Part shown: positions 1 to 9,943 of the stretch, one piece after another
Numbering within the stretch: the first letter of the stretch is position 1
How the letters are laid out: each line of letters starts with the position of its first letter
Origin: Caryophanales bacterium
Lineage (GTDB): Bacteria > Bacillota_I > Bacilli_A > RF39 > UBA660
Assembly: GCA_016288635.1 (NCBI GenBank)
Contig: JAEEKZ010000033.1
Span: 1 to 36,189, forward strand
Length of the DNA stretch: 36,189 bases
Reading direction: 5' to 3'
The notes under the pieces: model-generated
Databases searched by the model: none
Told to the model about the DNA's origin: nothing
Seen by the model: the letters and a program-made list of their open reading frames with translations, nothing else
Program-made: the position numbers and the translations under genes

Positions 1-1
1 A

Positions 2-454
2 ACATCTTTCTTAAAATATAACTTAATTTTGTTATTCTTAACATTTTTTGCTTTGTGCTTTGCTTTGTTTTGCTTGGATTTATTTGGCGGAGAGTTATCT
101 TTTGGTTTTAGATTTGTTATTTCATTTGTAGTTTGTGCTCTTGTTGTAGAAGTTTTATATATAGTTATAACACTTATTTATTTTATTCTTAGAAAAAGAT
201 ATAGAAAGAATTCTGTTACGACATTTAAAGAAGATGGAATAGTTAGTCATATTACAAAAGATATTTCTATTATTTATGATTGGTCTAGTGTTGAATGTGT
301 AATAATTGGTCATTATTCTATTTCTATTTTTACAGATAGTCCTGTTTATTTCTATTTTGATAACAAGTGTAAAACTAAAGTATTAGAAGCTATTAATAAG
401 TATAAGCCTAAAGTAAAAGTTCTTTATATGGAAGGCGTTAAAAGTGCTATTTAG
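2..454 (+). CDS. small membrane protein, probably 5'-partial at window edge
   Basis: Frame is open upstream of the TTG at 29 to the window edge; two hydrophobic N-terminal segments; stop at 454 overlaps the next gene. Confidence 0.5.
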   Translation, partial: TSFLKYNLILLFLTFFALCFALFCLDLFGGELSFGFRFVISFVVCALVVEVLYIVITLIYFILRKRYRKNSVTTFKEDGIVSHITKDISIIYDWSSVECVIIGHYSISIFTDSPVYFYFDNKCKTKVLEAINKYKPKVKVLYMEGVKSAI

Positions 455-1166
455 AATTAGAAAAGCCGTGTTAATAATACATGGTTTTTTAGGTGGAACT
501 TATGATCAAGAAGAGCTAGCAAACTATTTAGAGTTAGATAATAATCTAGATGTTTATAGATTTACGCTTCCTGGCCATTCTCGTAATTTGAGTAAAGTAA
601 AGTATCAAGAGTGGATTGATAAAAGCGAAGAGTATGTAAAAAGATTAATCAAAAATAACTATAGTGAAATATATTTGATAGGTCATAGTATGGGTGGAGT
701 AATTGCTACGTATTTAGCAAGTAAATATCCACAGATAAAAAAACTTGTTTTAGCGGCTCCTTCTTTTAATTATTTGGGAACTGTTGAAGATAATGTAGAT
801 TTAAAAAAGACTTTAGTTTCTTCATCAAATATTATTAAAACATATGGTACTGATGAAATATTGAGTAGATTTTTAAAACTGAATAGTGCTATGATTTTTG
901 AGTTTATGGAATTAGTTAAGAAATATTATGACTACCCTTGCGAGATTACTTGCCCAATCTTAATTTTACAGGGAAATAATGATGATTTAGCTAATCCTTC
1001 ATCTTCTAAATATGTTTATGATTCTGTTAAATCCAGGAAAAAAACACTTATTTATTTAGATGGTGTAACTCATGACGTGTTTAAAAGCAAAAAAGATGCA
1101 TTAGTATTTAAAACGGTTAATAGGTTTTTAGTATTTGGATATAGGCCAGGGGTGTACTATTTGTAG
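444..1166 (+). CDS. alpha/beta hydrolase (carboxylesterase/lysophospholipase-like)
   Basis: GHSMGG nucleophile elbow, HGFLGG near N-terminus, late GNNDDLANP and THDVF; GTG start. Confidence 0.8.
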   Translation: MLFRIRKAVLIIHGFLGGTYDQEELANYLELDNNLDVYRFTLPGHSRNLSKVKYQEWIDKSEEYVKRLIKNNYSEIYLIGHSMGGVIATYLASKYPQIKKLVLAAPSFNYLGTVEDNVDLKKTLVSSSNIIKTYGTDEILSRFLKLNSAMIFEFMELVKKYYDYPCEITCPILILQGNNDDLANPSSSKYVYDSVKSRKKTLIYLDGVTHDVFKSKKDALVFKTVNRFLVFGYRPGVYYL

Positions 1167-1173
1167 TGTAAAC

Positions 1174-1199
1174 AATCAAGGAGAATCCTTGATTTTTTA
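1174..1199 (+). terminator. intrinsic terminator
   Basis: AATCAAGGA-gaa-TCCTTGATT followed by T-run. Confidence 0.8.
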
Positions 1200-1241
1200 T
1201 ATGTGTATAAGTTATACTATGGTTAGTGGTGGTGGTTTTTA

Positions 1242-2738
1242 ATGATTAGAGAAGAACATCGAGAAGATCTTACAGAAGAAGAACTAAGAGAAGGACGTTC
1301 TGAAGGAGAGCGTAGCGAAGCACACTCTGAAGAAGAACGAAGAGAAGCACGTTCCGAAGGAAGTCGTGGTGAAGCACATTCTGAAGAAGAACGAAGAGAA
1401 GCACGTTCCGAAGGAAGTCGTGGTGAAGCACATTCTGAAGGAGATCATAGAGGGGGCCTTTCTGAGGAAGAAGTTCGTGCAGCTGAAGAAGCTGCAAGGC
1501 ATAGGGATGATAGCCGTGTTAATGGAAGAAAAGTAGTTAAGAAGAAAAAAACTAAGGGAGCTGCTATTATTCTTGCTTTGACTTTGTTTTTCTTAGGTAT
1601 GTCTGGACATAGAGTGGAAGTGAAGGATGCTACTGAAGCAGCTTATATTCCGCCAACAGCAGGATATGAGCAAGTAGTCAAAGATGAAACCCAAGTTGAT
1701 TACAGACTAAATGCGGGTGTTGATGGTAGAATTTCCGCAGATGCTGTTATTGATGTGTTAAGATTACGTGATTATGCAATTAATACAAGCGGTATTGTTG
1801 TATACTCAAATAGTTTATTAAATAGAAATGCTGTAGCTTTACAAAGGTCAGAGTATCAAATTATGGGTATATCTGTTGTTGAAAAATCAACAGGAAGAAT
1901 TTTAGAATCTGCTGATTTGAATCGTGGTGTGGTATCTGAAGATGTTTTAAACTCTAATTTTGGAACATTTATTAATAATACTTTGACTAAACACAAAAAA
2001 AGTAGAGATCAAGTAAGAATTAGAATTTGCCTTGGTAATAGAGGATGGTGTGACATAGATGAGTATATTAGTCATCATTGTTATGATGAAGCTATTATAG
2101 AGAGGGCTAGATATCTAGAAGGTACTGTTTATGATTTTACAGGAGATTATCTAACTTTGAGTAGTGGGGCAACTATTCGTATCAAGGGTACAGATGGAAG
2201 ATTTTTTTCACCAGGCACAAGAGTTAAAGATTCTAATGGTTTTGAATATGAGATTGTCTCATTAAATGTTACAACAAATCGTGAGACAAGAGAAGAATGG
2301 GTAGAACATCCTGAACAATATATCCCTGCTTCTGAAGGCGGAGTTAAAGTATCTTATAAAGTTGAAAATATTCAATGGAGATTGTTGCCGGTTGGTGCAG
2401 CTGCAGCAGCATTAACATATTGGCTTCAAAATAGAAAAAAGAAAGATGACGATGAAGAGGAAGAAACTGAAAGCACTGGTGGAAGATCTGGAGATAGTGG
2501 ATCTGAGAGAAGACCTCCAGAAGAAAACCCTGAAAGAAGAAGAAAAATAAGGGAACTTAGAGCTTATGGAAGTCGTCATGATATAGACCCATATAGTGTT
2601 CCTAGAAGCGAACTTCCTCCAGTACCTATGGATCCAGATGTTTATAGAGCTACGATTGCTAAGCTTTATGGAATTCCTGATGGACGTGAAGGGTTTGATT
2701 CGGATCGTGAAGAAGGATCTGCAAGATCAAGACATTAA
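1242..2738 (+). CDS. membrane-anchored hypothetical protein with charged N-terminal tandem repeats
   Basis: 498 aa; Glu/Arg/Ser-rich 18-aa repeats, TM segment (AAIILALTLFFLGM), central domain, second TM (LLPVGAAAAALTYWL), charged tail. Confidence 0.75.
   Translation: MIREEHREDLTEEELREGRSEGERSEAHSEEERREARSEGSRGEAHSEEERREARSEGSRGEAHSEGDHRGGLSEEEVRAAEEAARHRDDSRVNGRKVVKKKKTKGAAIILALTLFFLGMSGHRVEVKDATEAAYIPPTAGYEQVVKDETQVDYRLNAGVDGRISADAVIDVLRLRDYAINTSGIVVYSNSLLNRNAVALQRSEYQIMGISVVEKSTGRILESADLNRGVVSEDVLNSNFGTFINNTLTKHKKSRDQVRIRICLGNRGWCDIDEYISHHCYDEAIIERARYLEGTVYDFTGDYLTLSSGATIRIKGTDGRFFSPGTRVKDSNGFEYEIVSLNVTTNRETREEWVEHPEQYIPASEGGVKVSYKVENIQWRLLPVGAAAAALTYWLQNRKKKDDDEEEETESTGGRSGDSGSERRPPEENPERRRKIRELRAYGSRHDIDPYSVPRSELPPVPMDPDVYRATIAKLYGIPDGREGFDSDREEGSARSRH
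1317..1440 (+). repeat. 54-bp in-frame tandem repeat (two full copies plus partial)
   Basis: gaagcaca[c/t]tctgaagaagaacgaagagaagcacgttccgaaggaagtcgtggt at 1317-1370 and 1371-1424, differing at one base; partial third copy from 1425. Confidence 0.9.
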
Positions 2739-2751
2739 ATAGGAGAGTAAT

Positions 2752-2985
2752 ATGGAAAGAATAGAAAAAGGAGAATTAATTACACTAGACGACGATAGTG
2801 AGTTTGTTTGTTATAAAAAAGTCAAATTAGATAATGTTAATTATGCTTGTTTGATTACTTCAAAGAAACCTGTTAAAATTGTTGTCGTAAGAGAAGAAGA
2901 AAAGGATGGAGAAGTAACTCTTTATTCTGTAGATGATTTAAAATTAAGAAGTAAAATTTTAGATTATGGAAAGGAAGGCAAGTAA
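2752..2985 (+). CDS. small hypothetical protein (DUF1292-like character)
   Basis: 77 aa, RBS aggagag upstream, same strand operon; overlaps start of next ORF. Confidence 0.6.
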   Translation: MERIEKGELITLDDDSEFVCYKKVKLDNVNYACLITSKKPVKIVVVREEEKDGEVTLYSVDDLKLRSKILDYGKEGK

Positions 2986-3335
2986 TGACTATTCAGGAAA
3001 AAATAGATAAAATACTAGATGAAAAAAATAGAAGAAAACTTGAAAATGCACGTCCTGTGGAAAAGAATGATCCTACTGAATTAAATCTTGATCAAATGGG
3101 AGATAAGATAATTGGGGGTAATGAAGTTTTTGGAAGAGATCCTGAATTTAAGGAAGATGTTATAAATAAAGCAAAAGAGGCTATGGGTTCAGATCCCGAT
3201 GAAATTGATCTTGATCAAGTGGGTGATAAATTTATAGGCGGTAATCCAGTTGTTGCAACAGATCCTGAATTTAGACAACAAGTCGAGGATGATGCAATAA
3301 GAGCTATGAATGGAGATGCTCCTACTAGGGGATAA
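2985..3335 (+). CDS. hypothetical protein with two internal ~42-aa repeats
   Basis: DP.E..LDQ.GDK.IGGN.V...DPEF motif occurs twice in 116 aa. Confidence 0.65.
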   Translation: MTIQEKIDKILDEKNRRKLENARPVEKNDPTELNLDQMGDKIIGGNEVFGRDPEFKEDVINKAKEAMGSDPDEIDLDQVGDKFIGGNPVVATDPEFRQQVEDDAIRAMNGDAPTRG

Positions 3336-3342
3336 TTTGAAA

Positions 3343-3375
3343 TAAAAAAAGTAATGCATATATTACTTTTTTTTG
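3343..3375 (+). terminator. intrinsic terminator
   Basis: aaaaaaagtaat-gcatat-attacttttttttt-like hairpin. Confidence 0.75.
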
Positions 3376-3403
3376 TTATAATAATTATTAGAATGGTGAT
3401 GTT

Positions 3404-4492
3404 ATGAGCAATATTATATTAACGGGTGATAGACCTACAGGTAGATTACATTTAGGACACTATGTTGGGTCATTAAAAAATAGAGTTAAATTACAAAATG
3501 AGTCTAATTATGATGATATGTTTGTAATGATTGCTGATGCTCAAGCATTAACAGATAACTTTGATAATCCAAGTAAGGTTAGAGATAATGTTATAGAGGT
3601 AGCATTAGATTATTTATCTGTTGGAATAGATCCAAATAAAGTGTCACTATTTGTACAATCAGAAGTAAGTGAATTAACAGAATTAACATTCTATTATATG
3701 AATTTAGTTACTTTATCTCGTTTACAAAGAAATCCTACAGTTAAAAGTGAGTTAAGTTTAAGAGGGTTTGAAGGATCAATACCATCTGGTTTTTTAAATT
3801 ATCCTGTTAGTCAAACAGCTGATATAACTGCATTTAAAGCTAATATCATACCTGTTGGTGATGATCAATTGCCTATGATTGAACAAGCAAGAGAAATTGT
3901 TCATAGTTTTAATTCCATTTATGGAGATGTATTAGTAATGCCTAATGCTGTTTTACCAAAGTCTACATTAGAGTGTAGATTGCCGGGATTGGATGGTAAA
4001 GCAAAAATGAGCAAATCATTGGGCAATTGTATATTTTTAGCTGACTCTGAAGAAGAAGTTAGAAAAAAAGTGTTTAGTATGTACACTGATCCTAATCATA
4101 TAAGAATTGAGGATCCTGGTTCTGTCGAAGGTAATATGGTATTTACATACCTTGATGTTTTTTGTAAACCTGGTGATTTTGAGAAGTACTTACCTGAATA
4201 TAAATCACTAGATGAATTAAAAGCTCATTATAAAAAAGGCGGTCTTGGAGATGTTGTCATTAAGAAGTTCTTAAATAACATTCTACAAGAAGAATTAAGG
4301 CCTATCAGGGAAAAAAGAAAAGAATTAGAGAATAATATTGAATATGTATATGAATCTTTGAAAAAGGGTACAAAGCATGCTAGAGAAGTTGCTTCAAAGA
4401 CTTTGAAAGAAGTAAAGGATAGCATGAAAATAAACTATTTTGAAGATCCAAGTTATTTAGAGGAAATAAAGAATAAATATAAACAACAATAA
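3404..4492 (+). CDS. trpS: tryptophanyl-tRNA synthetase
   Basis: GDRPTGRLHLGHYVGSL and KMSKSLGN class I aaRS motifs. Confidence 0.97.
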   Translation: MSNIILTGDRPTGRLHLGHYVGSLKNRVKLQNESNYDDMFVMIADAQALTDNFDNPSKVRDNVIEVALDYLSVGIDPNKVSLFVQSEVSELTELTFYYMNLVTLSRLQRNPTVKSELSLRGFEGSIPSGFLNYPVSQTADITAFKANIIPVGDDQLPMIEQAREIVHSFNSIYGDVLVMPNAVLPKSTLECRLPGLDGKAKMSKSLGNCIFLADSEEEVRKKVFSMYTDPNHIRIEDPGSVEGNMVFTYLDVFCKPGDFEKYLPEYKSLDELKAHYKKGGLGDVVIKKFLNNILQEELRPIREKRKELENNIEYVYESLKKGTKHAREVASKTLKEVKDSMKINYFEDPSYLEEIKNKYKQQ

Positions 4493-4509
4493 GTAAAGGG
4501 AGTAGACAT

Positions 4510-6924
4510 ATGGCTAGTTTAGATAATAGTTTTAAATATAATCCTAGCATCGGCATGTGTAAAGACGAAGCGGTATTTAAGGGTCAAACCTACAGAATAT
4601 CTGTTTTAACTGAGCGTCTTGTTAGATTGGAATATAGTCCAACTGGAAATTTCGTTGATAATCTAACAGCACTTGTAAAAAACAGAGTTTTTTCCATGCC
4701 TCAATTTAATACTCAAGAAGATGATAATATTTTAGTTATTAAAACTAGATATTTTGAGTTGATTTATTCAAAAGAGAGACCTTTTAAAGGAAGTGCTGTT
4801 GCTCCATTTTCAAATTTAAGAATTAAGTTAAATGGTACTGATAAGGAATGGTACTATGGACAAGCTGAAGCAAGAAGGTATAAAGCTGTACCAAAAGATT
4901 TAGATAAATACCCATTTGTTGAGTGGGAAAATGGTTTATATTCCGTTGATGGATATGTTAGTTTGAATGATAGTGAAAACTTTGTCATTGAGCCAACTGG
5001 ATATGTTAAAAAGAGAAATTCTGATTCAATGGATATATATGTATTCATGTACAAACGTGATTATGGATTATGTTTAGGTGATTATTTTGCTTTAACTGGT
5101 CATCCAACATTAATACCAAGATATGCATTGGGTATTTGGTGGAGTAGAGATAAAATATATACGTTTGAACATATTAAGAATTTATTAAGTTCGTTTAATA
5201 AACATCAAATTCCGGTTGCTATGTTCTTGCTTAATGAGTTTTGGCACATTAAAGATAAAGAAGATTATAATTTACATAAAACGGGATTTACATTTAATCC
5301 TGATTGGTTCCCTAATCCAAGAGAACTATCTGATTATTTATTGCAAAGAGGAGTTCATTTAGGTGTAAATATTGATCCTTCTGAAGGGGTTAGAAAAGAA
5401 GAACGCAGTTATCCATTGGTAGCCCAAAGTATGGGAGTTACTGATCAAAGCGTAATTCCATTTAATATTTATAATGAGTTCTTTGCAACAAGTTATGTTA
5501 ATTTCCTAATAAAGCCAATAATTTACGAAGGTGTAGATTGTTTTTGGATTGATTACAAAGGGGAGAAAGAAGACTTAGCGGCTTTAGATTATTATCATGA
5601 GGGAGCGTTTAAAGCATCCAATAAAAGAGGAATATTAATGACGAGAAATCCATTAATAGCTGCTCATAATTATGGAATATTATATTCTGGCGAAACAGAA
5701 GTTAGTTGGAAGTTATTAAAGGCTCTACCGGAGGTTAATTATAGTGCTGCTAACTTAGGAATAAGTTGGTGGAGTCATGATGTTGGTGGATATAAAAATG
5801 GTATTGAAGAAAGTGAATTGTATTTAAGACATGTACAATTTGCTACATTTAGTCCTATATTTAGATTTAGTTCTTTAAGAGGATTATATTATAAGAGAGA
5901 ACCTTGGTTATGGGATAATTATACATATATGATTGTTAAGGATTATTGTACTTTAAGACATCGTTTAATCCCATATTTATATACTGAAAACTATGCTTAT
6001 TCAGTAAATGGATTACCATTAATACAACCAGTTTATTATTTTGCTCCAGGTAATTATTATGATGATGCTGAATTAAAGAGTGAATATTTCTTTGGCTCAC
6101 AATTATTGGTAGCGCCAATAGTTAAGACGAAGAATGTAATAATGAATAGATCTGATGAAAGAGTATTCTTACCTGATGGTATGTGGTATGATTTTAAATC
6201 AGGAAAAAAATTCCCTGGAAATAATATTTATGTAATGTTTTATAAAGATGAAGATTATCCTGTATTTGCTAAAGCAGGAGCAATAATTCCTCTTGCTAAT
6301 ATTGAAACAAATATTAATAATACAAATAATCCTCAGAGTCTAGAATTCCAGATATTCCCTGGAAAAGATAATATTTATACTTTATATGAAGATGATGGTG
6401 TTAGTAAACTATATAAAGAAGGATATTATATTAAGACCGAATTGAGGTATAAATTTGAAAAAGATAATTATTCATTTAGTATTAAACCTTTTGAAGGAAA
6501 GACAGAGATAATACCTAAATATAGAACATATTTTATTAAATTTAGAAATACTAGATTACCTGGTACAGTCAATGTTACTGTTGGGGGAATGGATTTAGAT
6601 GCTATTAAATATAAAAAATATGTTGTTGATAATGATTTTGTTGTTGAACTTAGAAATATTGATACAACAAAAGAAGTAATGGTTAATATACGAGGCACTG
6701 ATATTGATATTGAAGCAGTTCATTTAATTAATGAAGATATTAATTCAATTATTAGTGACTTGAAGATAAAAACAGTGTTAAAAGAAAATATTTTTGATAT
6801 TCTATTCAGTGAAATGGAGATTAAAGATAAACGTATTGCAATTAGAAAACTAAAGACTAAAGGATTGTCTAGTCAACATATTAAAATGTTTATGAAATTA
6901 CTTGAATATATAAGTGAAATCTAA
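4510..6924 (+). CDS. glycoside hydrolase family 31 (alpha-glucosidase-like)
   Basis: WIDYKGE nucleophile region, SWWSHDVGGYK acid/base region, RFSSLRG and RLIPYLYT motifs typical of GH31. Confidence 0.9.
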   Translation: MASLDNSFKYNPSIGMCKDEAVFKGQTYRISVLTERLVRLEYSPTGNFVDNLTALVKNRVFSMPQFNTQEDDNILVIKTRYFELIYSKERPFKGSAVAPFSNLRIKLNGTDKEWYYGQAEARRYKAVPKDLDKYPFVEWENGLYSVDGYVSLNDSENFVIEPTGYVKKRNSDSMDIYVFMYKRDYGLCLGDYFALTGHPTLIPRYALGIWWSRDKIYTFEHIKNLLSSFNKHQIPVAMFLLNEFWHIKDKEDYNLHKTGFTFNPDWFPNPRELSDYLLQRGVHLGVNIDPSEGVRKEERSYPLVAQSMGVTDQSVIPFNIYNEFFATSYVNFLIKPIIYEGVDCFWIDYKGEKEDLAALDYYHEGAFKASNKRGILMTRNPLIAAHNYGILYSGETEVSWKLLKALPEVNYSAANLGISWWSHDVGGYKNGIEESELYLRHVQFATFSPIFRFSSLRGLYYKREPWLWDNYTYMIVKDYCTLRHRLIPYLYTENYAYSVNGLPLIQPVYYFAPGNYYDDAELKSEYFFGSQLLVAPIVKTKNVIMNRSDERVFLPDGMWYDFKSGKKFPGNNIYVMFYKDEDYPVFAKAGAIIPLANIETNINNTNNPQSLEFQIFPGKDNIYTLYEDDGVSKLYKEGYYIKTELRYKFEKDNYSFSIKPFEGKTEIIPKYRTYFIKFRNTRLPGTVNVTVGGMDLDAIKYKKYVVDNDFVVELRNIDTTKEVMVNIRGTDIDIEAVHLINEDINSIISDLKIKTVLKENIFDILFSEMEIKDKRIAIRKLKTKGLSSQHIKMFMKLLEYISEI

Positions 6925-6939
6925 TATAATATTTGCAAG

Positions 6940-7118
6940 CAGTTGATTAGGAAGTAGTAGGTAAATAAAAGCTTATAGAGAGTTAACGGATGGTGAAAGT
7001 TAATAGTGGAGTTTATTGAACTTATCTTATGATGTGATAGGGTGATTTCTTTATAAATCTAAGAGTATAAAATAAAGGTGGTACCACGATGAATTCGTCC
7101 TTTGGTGTCATCTTTTTT
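6940..7118 (+). promoter_or_regulatory. T-box leader, predicted tRNA-Leu responsive (specifier CUU at 7021-7023)
   Basis: gaagtagtagg, agagagtt..ggatggtg, GAA-CTT-ATC specifier context, T-box aaaggtggtaccacg, terminator arm cgtccttt, T-run; upstream of leuS. Confidence 0.9.
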
Positions 7119-7135
7119 ATTTGGAGGTTGTTATA

Positions 7136-7546
7136 ATGTTGGATGATGTTATTTTACTAGTGATTATATTTTTCTTGCTATCTTTGTTTTGGTATTTTTG
7201 TGTGATGATGCCAAAATACAAAGCGATTACAGGACAAGAAGATTCAAAGAAAAACAGGAAGAAAAAAGCTGTTAATAAATTTATTTTAGAGACTGCCTAT
7301 TTAACCAAGCGATTTGGAATTAAAAGTGAAAAACTTGTTAATAAAAAAGTTTTATTAACGTGTTCTATTATTAATGCATTTATTGTAGTGGTTATAACAG
7401 CATTTGGCTGGTTTGTTCCAATGATTTTGATATTAAGATTTTTAATTGGTTTTGTAATTGCATTTGCGTTAATATTTATAACATATGAAATATATGGAAA
7501 AATTTTGATTAAGAGAGGGTATAAAGATGGAAACAAAGAAGATTGA
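7136..7546 (+). CDS. small integral membrane protein
   Basis: ATG at 7136 preceded by ggaggt (ORF track start 7121 lies in the RBS region); three hydrophobic segments; overlaps leuS start. Confidence 0.75.
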   Translation: MLDDVILLVIIFFLLSLFWYFCVMMPKYKAITGQEDSKKNRKKKAVNKFILETAYLTKRFGIKSEKLVNKKVLLTCSIINAFIVVVITAFGWFVPMILILRFLIGFVIAFALIFITYEIYGKILIKRGYKDGNKED

Positions 7547-9941
7547 GGAAAAGTGGCAAAAATATTGGGAAGAAAACAAGACGTTCAAAACAGATATATG
7601 GGATTTTTCTAAGCCTAAATATTATGTTTTGGATATGTTCCCTTACCCATCAGGAGTGGGATTACATGCAGGTCATCCAGAAGGATATACTGCGACTGAT
7701 ATAGTTTCACGTATGAAAAGAATGCAAGGATATAATGTACTTCATCCAATGGGATATGATTCATTTGGTTTACCTGCAGAACAATACGCAATTGAAACAG
7801 GTAATAATCCTGCAATTTTTACAAAAAATAATATAGAATATTTTACTAAGCAATTAAAAGCTTTGGGTTTTGATTATGACTGGGATAGAGTAATTGCTAC
7901 TAGTGATCCAAAGTACTATAAATGGACTCAATGGATATTTAAACAGTTATATAACGATGGATTTGCTAAGTATGTTGATATGCCAGTTAACTGGTGTGAA
8001 GAATTAGGCACAGTATTATCAAATGATGAAGTTATTGATGGTAAGTCTGAACGTGGCGGATATCCAGTTATAAGAAAGAATATGAAACAACTTTGTATTG
8101 ATCAGCCTAAGTTTGCTGAGAGACTACTTGAAGGTTTAAATGAAATAGATTGGCCTGAATCAACAAAAGAAATGCAAAGAAACTGGATTGGTAAATCTAC
8201 TGGAGTTGAAATGGATGTTGATATTGTTGGTGGCGGAAAATTCTCAATTTTCACTACATGCATTGAAACAGTATATGGAATTACATTCTTTGTACTTGCT
8301 CCAGATGGTGATTTAGTTCAACAATTGATGCCTAGAATTACTAATAAAGATGAAGTAAATCAATATATAGCAGAAGTGGCTAAAAAATCTGAAATGGATA
8401 GAACTGATTTAAATAAAGGTAAATCTGGTTGTAGACTTGAAGGAGTAAAAGCTATAAATCCTGTAAACGGAAAAGAAGTAGATATATTTATTGGAGACTT
8501 TGTATTAGCTAATTATGGTACAGGTGCTGTTATGGCTGTTCCTTCACATGATCAAAGAGACTTTGAATATGCACAAGTTCATAATATTGAAATGATTCAA
8601 GTTATTGATGGAGCTGATGTTTCAAAGCAAGCCTTTGAAAAATATGATTATTTAGGAAAAGGATGTAAGTTAATTAATTCAGAAGAATTTACAGGATTAA
8701 CCGTTGAAGAAGCTAAGGAAGCAATTACTGAAAAGCTAGTTAAAATGGGTGTTGCTAGAAGAACAGTTAATTATAAATTTAGAGAATGGATATTTGCTCG
8801 TCAAAGATATTGGGGAGAACCAGTTCCAATTGTTCATATGGAAGATGGGACAGATTATGTTTTAGATGATGAAGAGTTACCATTAGAATTACCAATTCTT
8901 GATAATTATAAAGGTCAAGATGGAAAAGCTCCACTCGAGAATGCTACTGAGTGGAAGCAATATACTAGAAAAGATGGTAAGAAAGGTTTAAGAGAAACGT
9001 CTACTATGCCTGGATCTGCTGGATCTTCATGGTATTTCTTAAGATATATTGATCCAAATAATGATAAAGAATTTGCTGATAAAAAGTTACTTGAACATTG
9101 GATGCCTGTTGATTTGTATATTGGTGGTCCAGAGCATGCTGTTGGTCATTTAATGTATTCTAGAATATGGAACAATTATTTATATGATAAAGGTTATGTA
9201 ACTGTTAAAGAGCCATTTAAGAAGTTAGTCCATCAAGGAATGATATTGGGTGAAAATGGTATAAAAATGGGTAAGAGATATCCTGAATATGCTGTTAATC
9301 CATTAGATGTAATTAATGAATATGGCGCAGATACATTAAGATTATATGAAATGTTTATGGGTCCGCTTGAAGCTTCTAAACCATGGAGTAAATCTGGTGT
9401 AGAGGGTGCTCGTAAATTCTTGGATAGAGTATGGAGACTAGTTGTTGAAAGTGGTACTGTAAAAGAGGAAGAAAATAAGAATCTTGAAAAGCCATATCAT
9501 AAAATGGTTAAGAAAGTAACCAATGATTTTGAAGCATTAGCATTTAATACTGCAATATCTGAAATGATGATATTTGTTAATGCTTGTAATAAAGAAACAA
9601 TTATTCCTAAAGAATACGCTGAAGGATTGGTTAAGTTATTGAATCCAATATCTCCACATATTACTGAAGAAATGTGGGAGATATTAGGCCATAATAAAAC
9701 TATTGCATATGAAGAATGGCCTAAGTATGATGAGGCAAAGACAGTTGACACTGATGTTACAATTGGTGTACAGGTAAATGGTAAAATGAGAGCAACTATT
9801 TGTTATGATAAGGGAGCGTCAAAGGAAGACATCTTAAAGCTTGCTTTAGAAGATGAAAATGTTAAGAAACATGTCGATGGAAAAGAAATAATTAAGGAAA
9901 TTGTTATACCCGAAAAGATTGTAAACATAGTTGTAAAATAA
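7527..9941 (+). CDS. leuS: leucyl-tRNA synthetase
   Basis: MFPYPSGVGLHAGHPEGYTATDI, GTGAVMAVPSHDQRD, GSSWYFLRY, GPEHAVGHLMYSR. Confidence 0.97.
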   Translation: METKKIEEKWQKYWEENKTFKTDIWDFSKPKYYVLDMFPYPSGVGLHAGHPEGYTATDIVSRMKRMQGYNVLHPMGYDSFGLPAEQYAIETGNNPAIFTKNNIEYFTKQLKALGFDYDWDRVIATSDPKYYKWTQWIFKQLYNDGFAKYVDMPVNWCEELGTVLSNDEVIDGKSERGGYPVIRKNMKQLCIDQPKFAERLLEGLNEIDWPESTKEMQRNWIGKSTGVEMDVDIVGGGKFSIFTTCIETVYGITFFVLAPDGDLVQQLMPRITNKDEVNQYIAEVAKKSEMDRTDLNKGKSGCRLEGVKAINPVNGKEVDIFIGDFVLANYGTGAVMAVPSHDQRDFEYAQVHNIEMIQVIDGADVSKQAFEKYDYLGKGCKLINSEEFTGLTVEEAKEAITEKLVKMGVARRTVNYKFREWIFARQRYWGEPVPIVHMEDGTDYVLDDEELPLELPILDNYKGQDGKAPLENATEWKQYTRKDGKKGLRETSTMPGSAGSSWYFLRYIDPNNDKEFADKKLLEHWMPVDLYIGGPEHAVGHLMYSRIWNNYLYDKGYVTVKEPFKKLVHQGMILGENGIKMGKRYPEYAVNPLDVINEYGADTLRLYEMFMGPLEASKPWSKSGVEGARKFLDRVWRLVVESGTVKEEENKNLEKPYHKMVKKVTNDFEALAFNTAISEMMIFVNACNKETIIPKEYAEGLVKLLNPISPHITEEMWEILGHNKTIAYEEWPKYDEAKTVDTDVTIGVQVNGKMRATICYDKGASKEDILKLALEDENVKKHVDGKEIIKEIVIPEKIVNIVVK

Positions 9942-9943
9942 GA

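Noticed and set aside
1270-1502. Two overlapping minus-strand ORFs (75 and 72 aa)
   Set aside because: Antisense to the tandem repeat of the 498-aa protein; Leu/Phe-rich translation is a by-product of the GAA-rich repeat, with no RBS context.
4854-6118. Minus-strand ORFs within the GH31 gene
   Set aside because: Antisense to a well-supported CDS with no RBS or promoter evidence.
7121-7135. ORF-track start at 7121 for the membrane protein
   Set aside because: Lies in the T-box tail/RBS (ttggagg); ATG at 7136 has correct SD spacing.
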